Assembly (NCBI GenBank): GCA_026122225.1
Contig: JANEZZ010001494.1
Location: 1,736,001-1,800,000 of the forward strand
Length of the DNA: 64,000 nt
Reading direction: 5' to 3'
Source: Heloderma charlesbogerti
Lineage: Eukaryota > Chordata > Lepidosauria > Squamata > Helodermatidae
In this document: one piece after another, positions 21,821-32,271 of the stretch
Position numbering within the stretch: the stretch's first letter is position 1
How the letters are laid out: the number at the start of each line of letters is the position of its first letter
Notes under the pieces: model-generated
The model's input: only the letters and a program-made list of their open reading frames with translations
What the model was told of the DNA's origin: nothing
The model's database searches: none
Position numbers and translations under genes: made by a program

Positions 21821-24400
21821 TGTTGCTGCTCAGTCGTTCAGTTGTGTCCGACTCTTCGTGACCCCATGGACCATAGCACGCCAGGCCTTCCTGTCCTGCG
21901 CTCTCTCCCGGAGTGTGCTCAAGTTCCTATTCATTGCATCGGTGATGCTATCTAGCCATCTCATCCTCTGCCGTCTCCTTCTCCTTTTGCCTTCAGTCTT
22001 TCCCAGCATCAGGGTCTTTTCCAGAGAGTTTTCTCTTCGCATGAGGTGGCCAAAATATTTCAGCTTCAGCTTCAGTATCTGTCCTTCCAATGAGCAGTCA
22101 GGGTTGATTTCCTTTAGGATGGACTGATTGGACCTCCTTGCAGTCCAGGGGACTCTTAAGAGTCTTCTCCAGCACCACAGTTCGAAAGCATCAATTCTTC
22201 GGTGCTCAGCCTTCCTTATAGTCCAGCTCTCACAGCCATACATTACTACTGGGAAAACCATAGCTTTGATTAGACGGACCTTTGTCGGCAAGGTGATGTC
22301 TCTGCTTCTTACTGTGCTGTCTAGGTTTGCCATAGCTTTCCTCCCAAGGAGCAAGCATCTTTTAATTTCATGGGTACATTCACTGTCTGCGGTGATCTTG
22401 GAGCCCAAGAAAATAAAATCTGTCACAGCTTCCATTTCTTCCCCTTCTATATGCCAGGAAGTGATGGGGCCAGATGCCATGATCTTCATTTTTTTAATGT
22501 TGAGTTTCAAACCAGCTTTTGCACTCTCCTCTTTCACCCTCAACAAGAGGCTCTTTCGATCCTCTTCGCTTTCTGCCATTAGGGTGGTATCGTCTGCATA
22601 TCGGAGGTTGTTGATAATTCTCCCAGCAATCTTAATTCTGACCTGTGATTCATCCAATGAGGCGTTTCTCATGATGTACTCTGCATATAAGTTAAATAAG
22701 CAGGGTGACAATATGCAGCCTTGTCGTACTCCTTTCCCAATTTTGAACCACTCGGTTGTTCCATGTCTGGTTCTTACTGTTGCTTCTTGACCCTCGTACA
22801 GGTTTCTCAGGAGACAGGTAAGGTGGTCTGGTACTCCCATCACTTCAAGAATTTGCCACAGTTTGTTGTGATCCACACAATCAAAGGCTTTAGCGTAGTC
22901 AATGAAGCAGAAATAGACGTTCTTCTGGAATTCTCTTGCTTTCTCCATGATCCAGCGAAAGTTGGCGATTTGATCTCTAGTTCCTCTGCCTCTTCGAAAC
23001 CCAGCTTGTACTTCCGGTAGTTCTCGGTTCACATACTGCTGAAGCCTAGCTTGTAGGATTTTGAGCATCACCTTGCTGGCATGTGAAATGAGCGCAATTG
23101 TGCGGTAGTTTGAACACTCTTTGGTGTTGCCCTTCTTTGGAATTGGAATGTAAACTGACCTTTTCCAGTCTTGTGGCCACTGTTGAGTGTTCCAGATTTG
23201 TTGGCATATTGAGTGCAGCACTTTAACAGCATCATCTTTTAGGATTTTAGATAGCTCAGCTGGAATACTGTCATCTCCGCTAGCTTTGTTGTTACTAATG
23301 CTTCCTAAGGCCCACTTGACTTCACTCTCTAGGATGTCCAGCTCCAGTTCAGTGACCGCACTATCATGGCTATCAGGGACATTCAGATCTTTCCTGTATA
23401 GTTCTTCTGTGTATTCTTTCCACCTCTTCTTAATCTCATCTGCTTCTGTTAGGTCCCTGCCTTCTTTGTCCTTTATCATGCCCGTCTTTGCACAAAACGT
23501 TCCCTTGACATCTCCAATTTTCTTGAAGAGATCTCTAGTTTTTCCCATTCTGTTGTTTTGCTCGATTTCTTTGCATTGTTCATTTAAGAAGGCCTTCTTG
23601 TCTCTCCTTGCTATTCTCTGGACCTCTGCATTCAGTTGGATATCTCTTCCCCTTTCTCCCTTGCTTTTCGCTTCCCTTCTTTCCTCAGCTACTTGTAAAG
23701 CCTCCTCAGACAGCCCCTTGGCTTTCTTGCATTTCTTTTTCTTTGGGACGGATTTCGTTGCTGCCTCCTGAACAATGTTACGGACCTCCGTCCATAGTTC
23801 CTCAGGCACTCTGTCTATCAGGTCTAATCCCTTAAATCTATTTCTCACCTCCACTGTATATTCATAAGGGATATGATTTAGGTCATACCTGAATGGTTTA
23901 GTGGTTTTCCCTACGTTCTTCAATTTAAGCCAAAATTTTGCAAGAAGCAGCTCATGATCTGAGCCACAGTCAGCTCCAGGTCTTGTTTTTACTGACTGTA
24001 TAGAGCTTCTCCATCTTTGGCCGCAAAGGACATAATCAATCTGATTTCGATATTGACCATCTGGTGATGTCCATGTGTAGAGTCGTCTCTTGTGCTTTTG
24101 GAAAAGAGTGTTTGCTATGATCAGCGTGTTCTCTTGGCAAAACTCTATTAGCCCTTGTCCTGCTTCATTTTGTACACCAAGGCCATGTTTGCCTGTTATC
24201 CCGGTGATTTCTTTTCTTCCTACTTTAGCATTCCAATCCCCTATGATGAAGAGGACATCTTTTTTTGGTGTTAGTTCTAGAAGGTGTTGTAGGTCTTCAT
24301 AGAACCGATCAACCTCAGCTTCTTCGGCATCAGTGGTTGGGGCATAGACGTGAATTACTGTGATGTTGAATGGTTTGCCTTGGATTCATACTGAGATCAT
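21821..24400 (-). mobile_element. BovB (RTE) LINE, copy A, 5'-truncated
   Basis: Non-LTR retrotransposon of the BovB family, reading right to left. It lacks the 5' leader and the first part of the endonuclease, and ends with the BovB 3' terminus (gactgagcagcaacaa in sense). A perfect 12-bp target duplication, tttacatagact, flanks it (21809-21820 and 24401-24412). Sequence is very close to copy B at 45931-49151. Confidence 0.95.
21830..23923 (-). CDS. BovB reverse transcriptase, C-terminal 697+ codons
   Basis: Encodes the part of the BovB polyprotein after the endonuclease: a linker, the reverse transcriptase with its [30 protein letters not shown] and YADD blocks, and the C-terminal region ending [12 protein letters not shown]. 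The enzyme nicks target DNA and copies its own RNA there. The frame looks open further up to about 24383, where CGA in copy B is TGA here, so part of the endonuclease (including SDH) is also open. Without the 5' region and a natural start the copy should be inactive. BovB is known for patchy distribution between squamates and ruminants. Confidence 0.9.
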   Translation of the reverse strand: MKNVGKTTKPFRYDLNHIPYEYTVEVRNRFKGLDLIDRVPEELWTEVRNIVQEAATKSVPKKKKCKKAKGLSEEALQVAEERREAKSKGERGRDIQLNAEVQRIARRDKKAFLNEQCKEIEQNNRMGKTRDLFKKIGDVKGTFCAKTGMIKDKEGRDLTEADEIKKRWKEYTEELYRKDLNVPDSHDSAVTELELDILESEVKWALGSISNNKASGDDSIPAELSKILKDDAVKVLHSICQQIWNTQQWPQDWKRSVYIPIPKKGNTKECSNYRTIALISHASKVMLKILQARLQQYVNRELPEVQAGFRRGRGTRDQIANFRWIMEKAREFQKNVYFCFIDYAKAFDCVDHNKLWQILEVMGVPDHLTCLLRNLYEGQEATVRTRHGTTEWFKIGKGVRQGCILSPCLFNLYAEYIMRNASLDESQVRIKIAGRIINNLRYADDTTLMAESEEDRKSLLLRVKEESAKAGLKLNIKKMKIMASGPITSWHIEGEEMEAVTDFIFLGSKITADSECTHEIKRCLLLGRKAMANLDSTVRSRDITLPTKVRLIKAMVFPVVMYGCESWTIRKAEHRRIDAFELWCWRRLLRVPWTARRSNQSILKEINPDCSLEGQILKLKLKYFGHLMRRENSLEKTLMLGKTEGKRRRRRQRMRWLDSITDAMNRNLSTLRERAQDRKAWRAMVHGVTKSRTQLND

Positions 24401-24621
24401 TTTACATAGACTATGTTGGCGAAAATAAAGGGGAATGCAAATAGCGTAGAGGGCGCTATTTGCTTCCCTTTTTGATTCACCGTTTTAGCCTACGTAAATC
24501 TTTTTTACGTAGGCTAAAACGGGGGGGGGGTGGCAGGCTGTTCTGCCACGGAGTTCGGGGGGCTGAATACACTGGCATTCGGCCTCACCGAGATCCGTGG
24601 CAGAATTCTCTGACATCCCTA

Positions 24622-24745
24622 GCTAGGCTGAGAGTCAGTGACTGGCCCAAAGACACCCAATGAGCTTTGTGGTCAAGTGGGGACTAGAGCCCGGGTCTCC
24701 CGGCTCCCAGTCCAACACGCTCACCACTACACCGCCCTGGCTCTG
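24622..24745 (-). mobile_element. CORE/MIR-like tRNA SINE, part 2
   Basis: Continues 21424-21527: 'gtgactggcccaaagacacc', 'cgggtctcccggctcccagt' and 'acgctcaccactacaccgcc'. On the minus strand this is the tRNA-related head with A-box-like 'ggtgtagtggtgagcg'. Confidence 0.65.
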
Positions 24746-25169
24746 CAATGCATGCAAAACATGTCCTCTGCCACTGAACTACATAACAGCTCTCCCACCT
24801 GAGTTCTTATGTCACGAAAAAATATCCTGTACCCTAAGCAACGGTGCCCAGTACTTTTCCCAAGCTTCTCAGCAAACCCTCCAAAGGAAAGAGATTCCAC
24901 AAGCTTCCTAGGCAGCTATTCTGTGGCTGAACTGCGAGTACAGTCAGGAAACTCTTTCTTATGTTTGTATCTCTCCATTAGTCAAAATCTTTGCTCCATC
25001 CTTTCCCATTTGTCAGCAACTTTCTTGAATTGTGGCTCCCGGAATGTCACGGAAGATTCCAGATAAAAGGTCGTATAGCATAATGGCAAAGTTTGTGAGC
25101 CAGCAAATCCCTGGTTAAAATCTTACTTCAGCCATGAACCACTTAGGTGACCTTGAGTAAATTTATTAA

Positions 25170-25405
25170 CTTTATTTATTTATTGCATTTATATCCCGCC
25201 TTTTTTCCTCCTGCAAGGAACCTGAGGCAGTTTACATTATCCTCCTCTCCATTTCATCCTCACAACAACAACCCTGCGAAGTAGGTTGGGCTGAGAGTCT
25301 GTGACTGGCCCAAAGTCACCCAGTGAGCTTCCATGGCCGAGTGGGGACTCAAACCCGGATCTCCCAGCTCTCAGTCCAACACTCTCACCACTGCACCATG
25401 CTGGA
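25170..25405 (-). mobile_element. CORE/MIR-like tRNA SINE
   Basis: Full-length in reverse: 'tttatttattgcatttatat', 'ctgcaaggaacctgaggcag', 'acaacaacaaccctgcgaag', 'gtgactggcccaaagtcacc', 'ggatctcccagctctcagtc' and 'tctcaccactgcaccatgct'. The tRNA-like B-box and core resemble CORE-SINEs. Confidence 0.75.
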
Positions 25406-27240
25406 TCTCCACCTTAATATTTCTCAGCTTTAGTTATCCTTCTTTCCCCAGAACTGAATTATATAGCGATAGCAATGCTGACCCCACTTACAGGGGTAGT
25501 GTAAGACTTACCCAAATAATGTATATGGAGTGCTTTGATTTGCTAAATCATTATAGAAATTCTCCTTCTCCTTCTCCTTCTCCTCCTCCTCCTCTTCCTC
25601 TGGCATTTGCTCTGAGGTATGTAAGAAATCTTGGTGCTTTTTCTGCAGATGAAAATCGAACATGTAAGTTCTCTATATGCAAATTGCGTTTGTACAGCAC
25701 TGACATGGATGCTATCAGGGAAGGAGAGTCCATCGATTGCAAGTACTCAACAGAGCAGGAGGGCTGTTCCAAATGATCTGGGGAAGAATGAGAAGATTTT
25801 GGGCTTCCTCTTAAGGTTTTGAGCTTCCAGTTAAGTAATTTTAGACTCCTGACTTCATGGTCTTAAGGATGCCCCAAGGTAGTCATGACTGGGGAAGGCA
25901 ATGGCAAACCACTCCACTACAGTCTGCCATGAAAACGCCAGCGCAAGCGGTGTCCCTCTAGGGGTCAGTAATGACCCAGTGCTTGCACAGGAGGAACCTT
26001 TCCTTTCCTTTCCTTTCCTTTCCTTTCCCCCTTTATATGGTTATGTGTATTACTTCATCTACTTCAAACTGTGGCAAGCCAGCCATGCTGCATTTCGGGA
26101 CCCTCCTACTCATTCTGCTGAGAAAGCCCCCCAAAGTCTTCCCCAAAGTCCTGTCCTGACGGTACCATGGTGCTTCTGCCAGGTGGCATGGAATGAAGAT
26201 GCTATTTGAACAAATTGGACTCTGGAATAATAAACAGGACAACAGCCGTCCAGAAAACAACATGGCAAATCCAAACTCTAGACAGAGAATTAAAGGGGTC
26301 TGCCCTTTCCTAGTTCCACATCTACTCTATGGCTTCGCCAGTTAAGGCAACTGATGTAGCAGTGTAGGGTTACCAGGAGTGCATTTTTGTGTGGAAGGGC
26401 TATGAGGTCAGTTCAGTTCTAGTACTCAAAAACAAATTCCTGGGCTCAGTTTCTTTAATTCTAAGTGTATGTCTTCTGCACCAGGCTCCATTTGGTGGGA
26501 TGCTGACGTTCGAGAAAAGTAGATCCCACAAGCTTGAAGTCTGCCCTCCCCTGCTTTACAGCATAGCTGACTTGACACTCAGTGCCTAAACATTTGGACA
26601 AGAGATCAAGGAGCATTTCAACCAGTTTGGCTTCCTAGGGACAAGGAATACCTTGTTGTTTCTTAGTGTAAGGCCTTCATGAGAACATTCTGCCTGAGTC
26701 AGAGCAGGGAATGTGAGAACAGAATCTTGACTTGGCTCTTTGGACTGTCAGCTGGTGAAGCTGAGTGAAGCTGGTAAACAGGAAAAAATGCTGGGGGCCG
26801 CAGAGGGACCAAGAGAGCAGGCTGGGAGGTCTGGAGGAGAAAACTGGTGGATTACAGAAACTGGTGGATTACAGTCATGTATGGGTTCCTGCAGTAGCCT
26901 GGTGGATTATAGTAGCTTTGTGGATTCATTCGTTTGCGGATTTATGATTTATGGATTTATTTCTCCCTACTGGTACTTTTAACTTTTCCTTCTCTTCACG
27001 TGTTCCTATACTTTGCGTGCCTATGTGCTTTGTATGTATGAGTTGTTTCTGTTTGCCTTTCATCTGTAAATATTCAACTCTGTTCATTTATATTTGCTAA
27101 TTATAAAGTTCATGTGGTGTTTTGTTGGTTTAAGTAGAAGTGTAAACAGAATCCAGCCCAATCTTGATGTGAAACTGAGAGCATCACATCAATTGGGCTT
27201 TCACTAGTAAGACACATGGGTCTTAAGGTGTGGAATTGTG
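25406..27240. other. No recognised gene; microsatellites
   Basis: Contains (CTTCTC)n near 25560, (TTTCC)n at 25998-26030 and unremarkable sequence. Frames of up to about 147 codons run through the repeats. No splice-supported coding sequence seen. Confidence 0.5.
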
Positions 27241-27532
27241 TGTGTGTGGCGGGTTGGGGCCGGAGGGATGAGTTTTAACACTGCTGTGTTGAATGGTGAA
27301 CTCGGCAAAAGCAGTCTGGAGTTTGCTGAGGAGGGATGCTTGAGGATTTCGTTTGATCTGCATTTTCAGCAAACTGACTTGATTTGCACTTCCTGGACTA
27401 ATTTGCAGATCTTCAGAGGTATTCTTCAGATTTTGCACTCTTCCAAATTTTGCAAGACTGTTCTTGATTCAAAAATCATACCAAAGTGCATATATTTTAG
27501 GATAAAATGCATACAAATGCATACTTTAGGAT

Positions 27533-28036
27533 TATTTATTTATTTATTTATTTATCTATTGTATGGCACATTTACATCACATTACAATAAAAACACAGAG
27601 CATAATAAATATGAAATGTAAAATATAAAATATAGACAGGAATATTACAAACATACAGATATAGTTCTTTACTTCAGTTGTCACAGCCAGGAAATCAGCA
27701 AAGTCTCCATTGTAGGCTCGGTTTTTTTGACACTCTGTCACTGTATGTTGGATAGTTTGTTTTCAGCCCCACAATCACAATTTGATGATGTTGTTTTGCC
27801 CCATTTATAAAGGGCATCTGCACATCTACCATGACCCGTGCAAATTCGGTTCAAGGATGTCCATATCGCATGGGGCTGGTCAAATCCAGGTGGTTTTTCC
27901 AAGATGCAGGGCAAGCTTTGGCAGTGTGGAGGGCAGTTTCCTAGCCAATGTTGTTTCCACATGTTGTGGATATTGAAATCATCTTCTAGAAGAGCTTTAG
28001 CGGTAGAAATGGCTGGATGTCTCGATCTTAACCTGT
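27533..28036 (-). mobile_element. Non-LTR retrotransposon 3' fragment, TSD atactttaggat
   Basis: Perfect 12-bp flanks atactttaggat (27521-27532 and 28037-28048). The + strand left end is (ATTT)n, i.e. a (TAAA)n tail in sense. The minus strand codes a C-terminal LINE segment with 'LNRICTGHGRCADALYKWG' followed by 'NCDCG', the Cys-containing end found in Jockey/RTE-like elements. Only about 500 bp is present. Confidence 0.7.
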
Positions 28037-28085
28037 ATACTTTAGGATAAAATGCACAGACAAATGTGTGTTTTGGGGAAAACAA
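27738..28085 (-). pseudogene. LINE C-terminal coding remnant
   Basis: A 115-codon open frame; the first dozen residues derive from target DNA. From about residue 18 it matches the C-terminal region of a LINE polyprotein with the GHGRCADALYKWG motif, then an NCDCG cysteine pair. It ends at a stop before the expected downstream His/Cys positions. Confidence 0.6.
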
Positions 28086-28794
28086 ATTTCACTAGCATTT
28101 CCCCTAAAGTTGTCAATTAAGGAGGTTGAAACCTTTACAGTGCTTGATCGGACAGTTGGGTATTCAAAGAACATGAAACTGACTATGAGCTTCATGTAGG
28201 CAAAACATCAGATGTGGAAATTCATTAGGGAAACTCTTTGATCTTCTTTCTCACTTGGCATTAGGAAAGAGTGTTGGGTAGCCTGTGAAGGTTTCAGAGC
28301 TGTCAACGTATCCTGCTTCCACACAGAGGGAAGATTTACAGCACTTCATAAAAGGAAATAAGGCTCTCATTAAATCATAATGGACATATTGCACTTCTGC
28401 TTTGGCTGAAGGTAGTTCTTTTTTTTCCAGGCGAGAACACACACAACACCCCTCCCCCCAATTTTGATGGTGGGGAGTCTGTTCCTAGCTAGCACATCTA
28501 ATCCTAGAACAACCCTCCCAGCATTTTGGAAGGAAGCCCTTTTTCAAAGCCACCCCTGACACAGGCTTCCTCAGCAACCTGTAGCGACAGGCTCCATAGG
28601 TTCATTATGTGTTGCATGAGGGACTACTTTCCTTGGTTCATTACGAGCCTGCTACCAAACAGTTTCAGTTGGATGATGCCAGGTCTGTGGTGTGTTGTGA
28701 GATTGTTGTTCATTTAAGTCTCACTCATAAACCTGTCTCATGTCCTGTCAGGGCCAAACTAGACATAACGCAGCATAAGTTCTGTGATTTAAGG

Positions 28795-29191
28795 ATTGTG
28801 TAAAATCCGTTCCATCTGTGCTTCACAGGTTGATGGCACCTTTCGTTCTGTTATCCCCCCATTGACAGAATTGGATTTTTTCATTCCCGAATTTATGCAA
28901 ATTCACGTGTGCACAAATGCAGAAATTCCCCCCAAATGTTCAAATCCCCCAAATGCACATTTTCAGGGTTTCACCTATGAGGAAATGCGCATTTTCAGCC
29001 AGGGTTTTTTTTTTTTTTGCGTATTTTTCTATGACAAAATTTGTGCACAATCCCTGAAGGTTAGAAAAACAGTTGGCAAGTCTGCAGAATCCTCCCAACA
29101 GGGGAAAAGCTGGTCTGCTGTGGAATCCACGGGTTGGATGAATAAAAATCCAAACTCATTTGGTTCCATTGCGGATTTCTCCAACATCCCT
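28795..29191. mobile_element. hAT-like element, same family as 4147-4556 (inverted)
   Basis: Left part 'gtgtaaaatccgttccatct' and 'cacctttcgttctgttatcc', right end 'ggatttctccaacatcccta'. The left terminus has lost about 9 bp. Flanks are not a convincing duplication (ctgtgatt occurs on both sides but is offset by 3 bp). Confidence 0.65.
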
Positions 29192-29199
29192 ACTACTGT

Positions 29200-30258
29200 G
29201 ATTGGAGGTATGGATGTGTTTTTCTCATCCCAAATGCAGCCATGCAAGGGCCTCCACACTGATTCCTTAATTCAGATACTCTCCCCCCACAAAGAAACCC
29301 CTGCGACATTAGCCACAGAGTGCAAAACATATAAGCATCAATATCCTGCCTGTATGTTGTCTCCTCTGTACCTATCATTAGCTTGGGGGCAGTGGGGGAG
29401 GGATACCTTGGGGAGTCACTGCAGGAGAAAGGGTTAAAACCCCTTCTCCCTGCACCATGCCCTCTGCCTCCCTGCCCAGCTACATTTTGTACATGAAGAC
29501 ATTGGGAACTTCAATCACGGAACTACCATATCACATCTAATTTGGTTCGCAGTCCTCTCTCATTAAATTAATCTTAAATATTCCAACTGCTTAAGCCTTT
29601 TTTTGTACAATAGGCACTTCAGCTCTCATCATTTTAGTTGTCCCTTTTTTTGTGCTTTCTCCACAGTGAAATCCTTTTAAATGATTTAATAGGATGAACA
29701 AAATGTTTGTGTATGTGCATGAAAATAATGTTACGGCATTATGAAACCATGCCACCCATTCTAATCTGCTCAGGAGCAGTAAGTCCCAGATCTAGCTGGC
29801 TTTATTGACATTGGGTGTTAAACTGAAAGAATACATCGGTTAGCCTAGAACCGTCTATCTGGCAGTACCTGTTCTTCCCAGAAAACATTAGGTAATCCAC
29901 TCAAAGTCTTTTGGAACCTTTCCTTATGTAACCAGGAGTTTTGGTCACCAACTGGTCTTAACATGCCCAGAGAAAGATTTGGCTCATGGAAATGAATTTT
30001 GTATACAGCCCTCCTATGGACAACTTAAAAATATGCTCCCCTGGAACCCTACCAGTGGGCATTGAGTGGTTTCACTTTGTGGAATCATAAAGCTGAAAGG
30101 AACCAAAATGACATCTTTCTTGTCTATACCTGCATTGTGAAGCTGGGCTATCTTCATGCCTGCCTCTCCACAGATCAATCTTATGCAATGTATCCACTGC
30201 ATGATCATAGCAGTTCCTGCCTTCAGGCCTACCAATGGAGCTGAGGGAAACAAAAGTG
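29200..30258. other. No recognised gene or repeat
   Basis: Ordinary AT-moderate sequence. Nothing supportable on either strand. Confidence 0.5.
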
Positions 30259-30281
30259 GTGTGTGTGTGTGTGTGTGTGTA
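30259..30281. repeat. (GT)n microsatellite
   Basis: About 11 GT units. Confidence 0.9.
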
Positions 30282-30489
30282 CACGTGCTGGTTAATGGGG
30301 AGGGTACAACCACCCACCACAAAGTGGGATAGGCTTTTCTCAGCAGGGGGCAGTCTTTGCAAATTTCTCTCCAGCTAATTTGCCATTTACCCTTCTTGTT
30401 GTTCTTTTTGCTTTTAAAAATTCTCCAATTTTCAAGACAGGTCTAATCTAAAACCTAATTATTGCCATCTTGTGTTAAGAAGTTTTGAC

Positions 30490-30666
30490 AGAGGAACAGG
30501 CTGCCTTGAGAGGTGACGGGCTCTCCTTTACTAGAGGCATTTCAGCAGCAGCTGGATTGCCACCAGTTAGGGATGTTGCAGTTGCATCTGGCATTGTAGA
30601 TCCAGCATTGAGCAGGGGTTGGGGTTAGATGACCCCCAAGTTCCATTCCACCTCTAAATTTCTATG
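30490..30666 (+). mobile_element. CR1 LINE 3' end fragment
   Basis: 'gaggaacaggctgccttgag', 'gggctctcctttactagagg' and 'ggttagatgacccccaagtt', ending 'tctaaatttctatg'. A sense-orientation CR1 terminus, more diverged than the copy at 20500. Confidence 0.7.
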
Positions 30667-31014
30667 GGTAGGATTTCTTTTAACATGTAAAGAGGCTTTG
30701 TATCCTCCTATGAATCTCCCAAGTCCTTGTGCATTCGGCTGGAAAAAACTCTAATATGAGTAAGTCTGGCTGGCATCCACTTGGAAAAGGGTGCCTCACC
30801 TGGGGAATGCTCACCCCTATGAAGCCTGTAGGGTTGCCCAAAGCCTTCCTCATTTGATGGTCCCAAGCTGTTCTTTTGTTTGGTGTTTCCTGTGCTAATT
30901 TTTGTATTTTGTTGGTTTATGTTCTCATATCTTGGGGTGTTCTGGTCTATATTGTTACTATATTGTTGTAAAATGTCCTGAGGAATCCATTCAGTGGAGA
31001 CATGGACAATATAT

Positions 31015-31256
31015 TTATTAGAGCTATGCGCAGATGGCCTCTCAAAATTCTCCATCTCTTGTGGGCAGATAAATTTGGGAGATAATTTCATGGAATTTCT
31101 CCAGGGGAAGGAGGAATTCTCCACAGTTTCTCAAAGGTAGGGATCCCTGTTGGCAGGGCTTGTAGTACAGCTCCTTTAGTTTTGGGGCTTTTCGTGATGC
31201 AACAGCATCAACTGTGTTAGCAGGCTGGCCCCCATTTTGCATCCACCACAATGCAG

Positions 31257-31287
<31 letters not shown>

Positions 31288-31365
31288 GGGGGGCAGTGTC
31301 GTGTCAAGCTCCAGGGATGAGGTGGAGTTAGTGCTTTGCCAAAATCTGTCCCCCAATTTCCAGAA
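31015..31365. mobile_element. Degraded palindromic DNA element
   Basis: Shares 'gcagatggcctctcaaaatt'-like, 'ggaatttctccagg' and 'gcatccaccacaatg' segments with 41826-43000. Contains a (GT)n run at 31257-31281. Borders not defined. Confidence 0.4.
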
Positions 31366-31472
31366 AGTTTTCTTCCCCCATGAAAGGGGCTCCTATTGTT
31401 CTGTCTCATTTGCAGGACAGTCTATAATTCATGTTGAATTTCTTTTGGTGGTGTTTTTGAGCTTACCTTATC

Positions 31473-32263
31473 TAGGGATGTACGAAAGTGACTTACCTTT
31501 CCGCGGATTATGCTGATGCTGGGGGGGAGGTGTTCCGTCCCTCCCGCCGGAATCCTGGCTGGCCGGCTCCGCTCCGCAAGGATTCTGCGGAGCCGCCGGC
31601 CGGCTCCACCAGCAGCCGGACATTCGGCCGCTGGCTAGCAGGGATGCAAATGGCGGCGGCTGTAGCCGCCGCCGTTTGCATCCCTGCAGTCAGCCGTGAT
31701 AGCCTACGTAAATGTTTACATAGCCTATCACGGCTGATTTAAAAAAAAAATAAAAATGCGCGTATGCAAATGGCGGCAGCCATGGCCGCCGCCATTTGTG
31801 TTCCTTATTTTGGCACGTCTTAGTCTACGTAAACATTTACGTAGACTAAGACTGCGAAAATAAGGGGAACGCAAATAGCGTAGCATCTACGCTATTTGCG
31901 TTCCCCTTATTTTCGCCGTCTTAGTCTACGTAAATGTTTACATAGACTAAGACGTGCCGTACGCGCGTTGTTGTTTTTTTTAAGTCAGCCGTGATAGGCT
32001 ACGTAAAGTTTTACGTAGCCTATCACGGTGTTTTTTAAAAATCTAGCCGTGATAGGCTACGTAAATCTTTACATAGCCTATCACGTTTTGTTTGTTTGTT
32101 TGTTTTAACTGGAAATGGCAGCGCCAGGAAGATCCGCCCCAGGTAAATCTCGTCCCGGGGGTGGTGGGGGGGTGGCAGACCGTTCCGCCACCGATTTCGG
32201 GGGGCCGAATGCGCTGGCATTCGGCCTCCCCGAGATCTGTGGCGGAATTCTCTGACATCCCTA
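31473..32263. mobile_element. Hairpin-chain hAT-like element E7, TSD accttatc
   Basis: At 791 bp it runs TAGGGATGTACGAAAGTGAC to TTCTCTGACATCCCTA between perfect accttatc repeats (31465-31472 and 32264-32271). Hairpins with TACGTAAA stems lie near 31693, 31827, 31917, 31989 and 32047. The central one (about 31866-31905) has arms AACGCAAATAGCGTAG/CTACGCTATTTGCGTT, and hairpins on either side mirror one another. Confidence 0.9.
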
Positions 32264-32271
32264 ACCTTATC

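Larger units (their letters stand above)
21528..24621. mobile_element. Hairpin-chain hAT-like element E6 split by BovB, TSD gctaggct
   Basis: Starts TAGGGATGTACGAACGTCAC and ends TCTCTGACATCCCTA between perfect gctaggct repeats (21520-21527 and 24622-24629). Without the BovB insertion it would be about 500 bp, with hairpins around 21750-21775, the BovB-split TACATAAATATTTACATA hairpin, 24440-24475 and 24480-24522. Confidence 0.85.
27241..28130. mobile_element. AAAATGCAT-type palindromic element split by a LINE
   Basis: The flanks 'aggataaaatgcatacaaat' and 'ttaggataaaatgcacagac' belong to the family at 53637-54155. The centre is replaced by a LINE fragment with 12-bp target duplication. The outer borders are uncertain. 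Confidence 0.45.

Noticed and set aside
22128..22790. 220-codon plus-strand frame, and others at 23187-23771
   Set aside because: Antisense shadows of BovB copy A.
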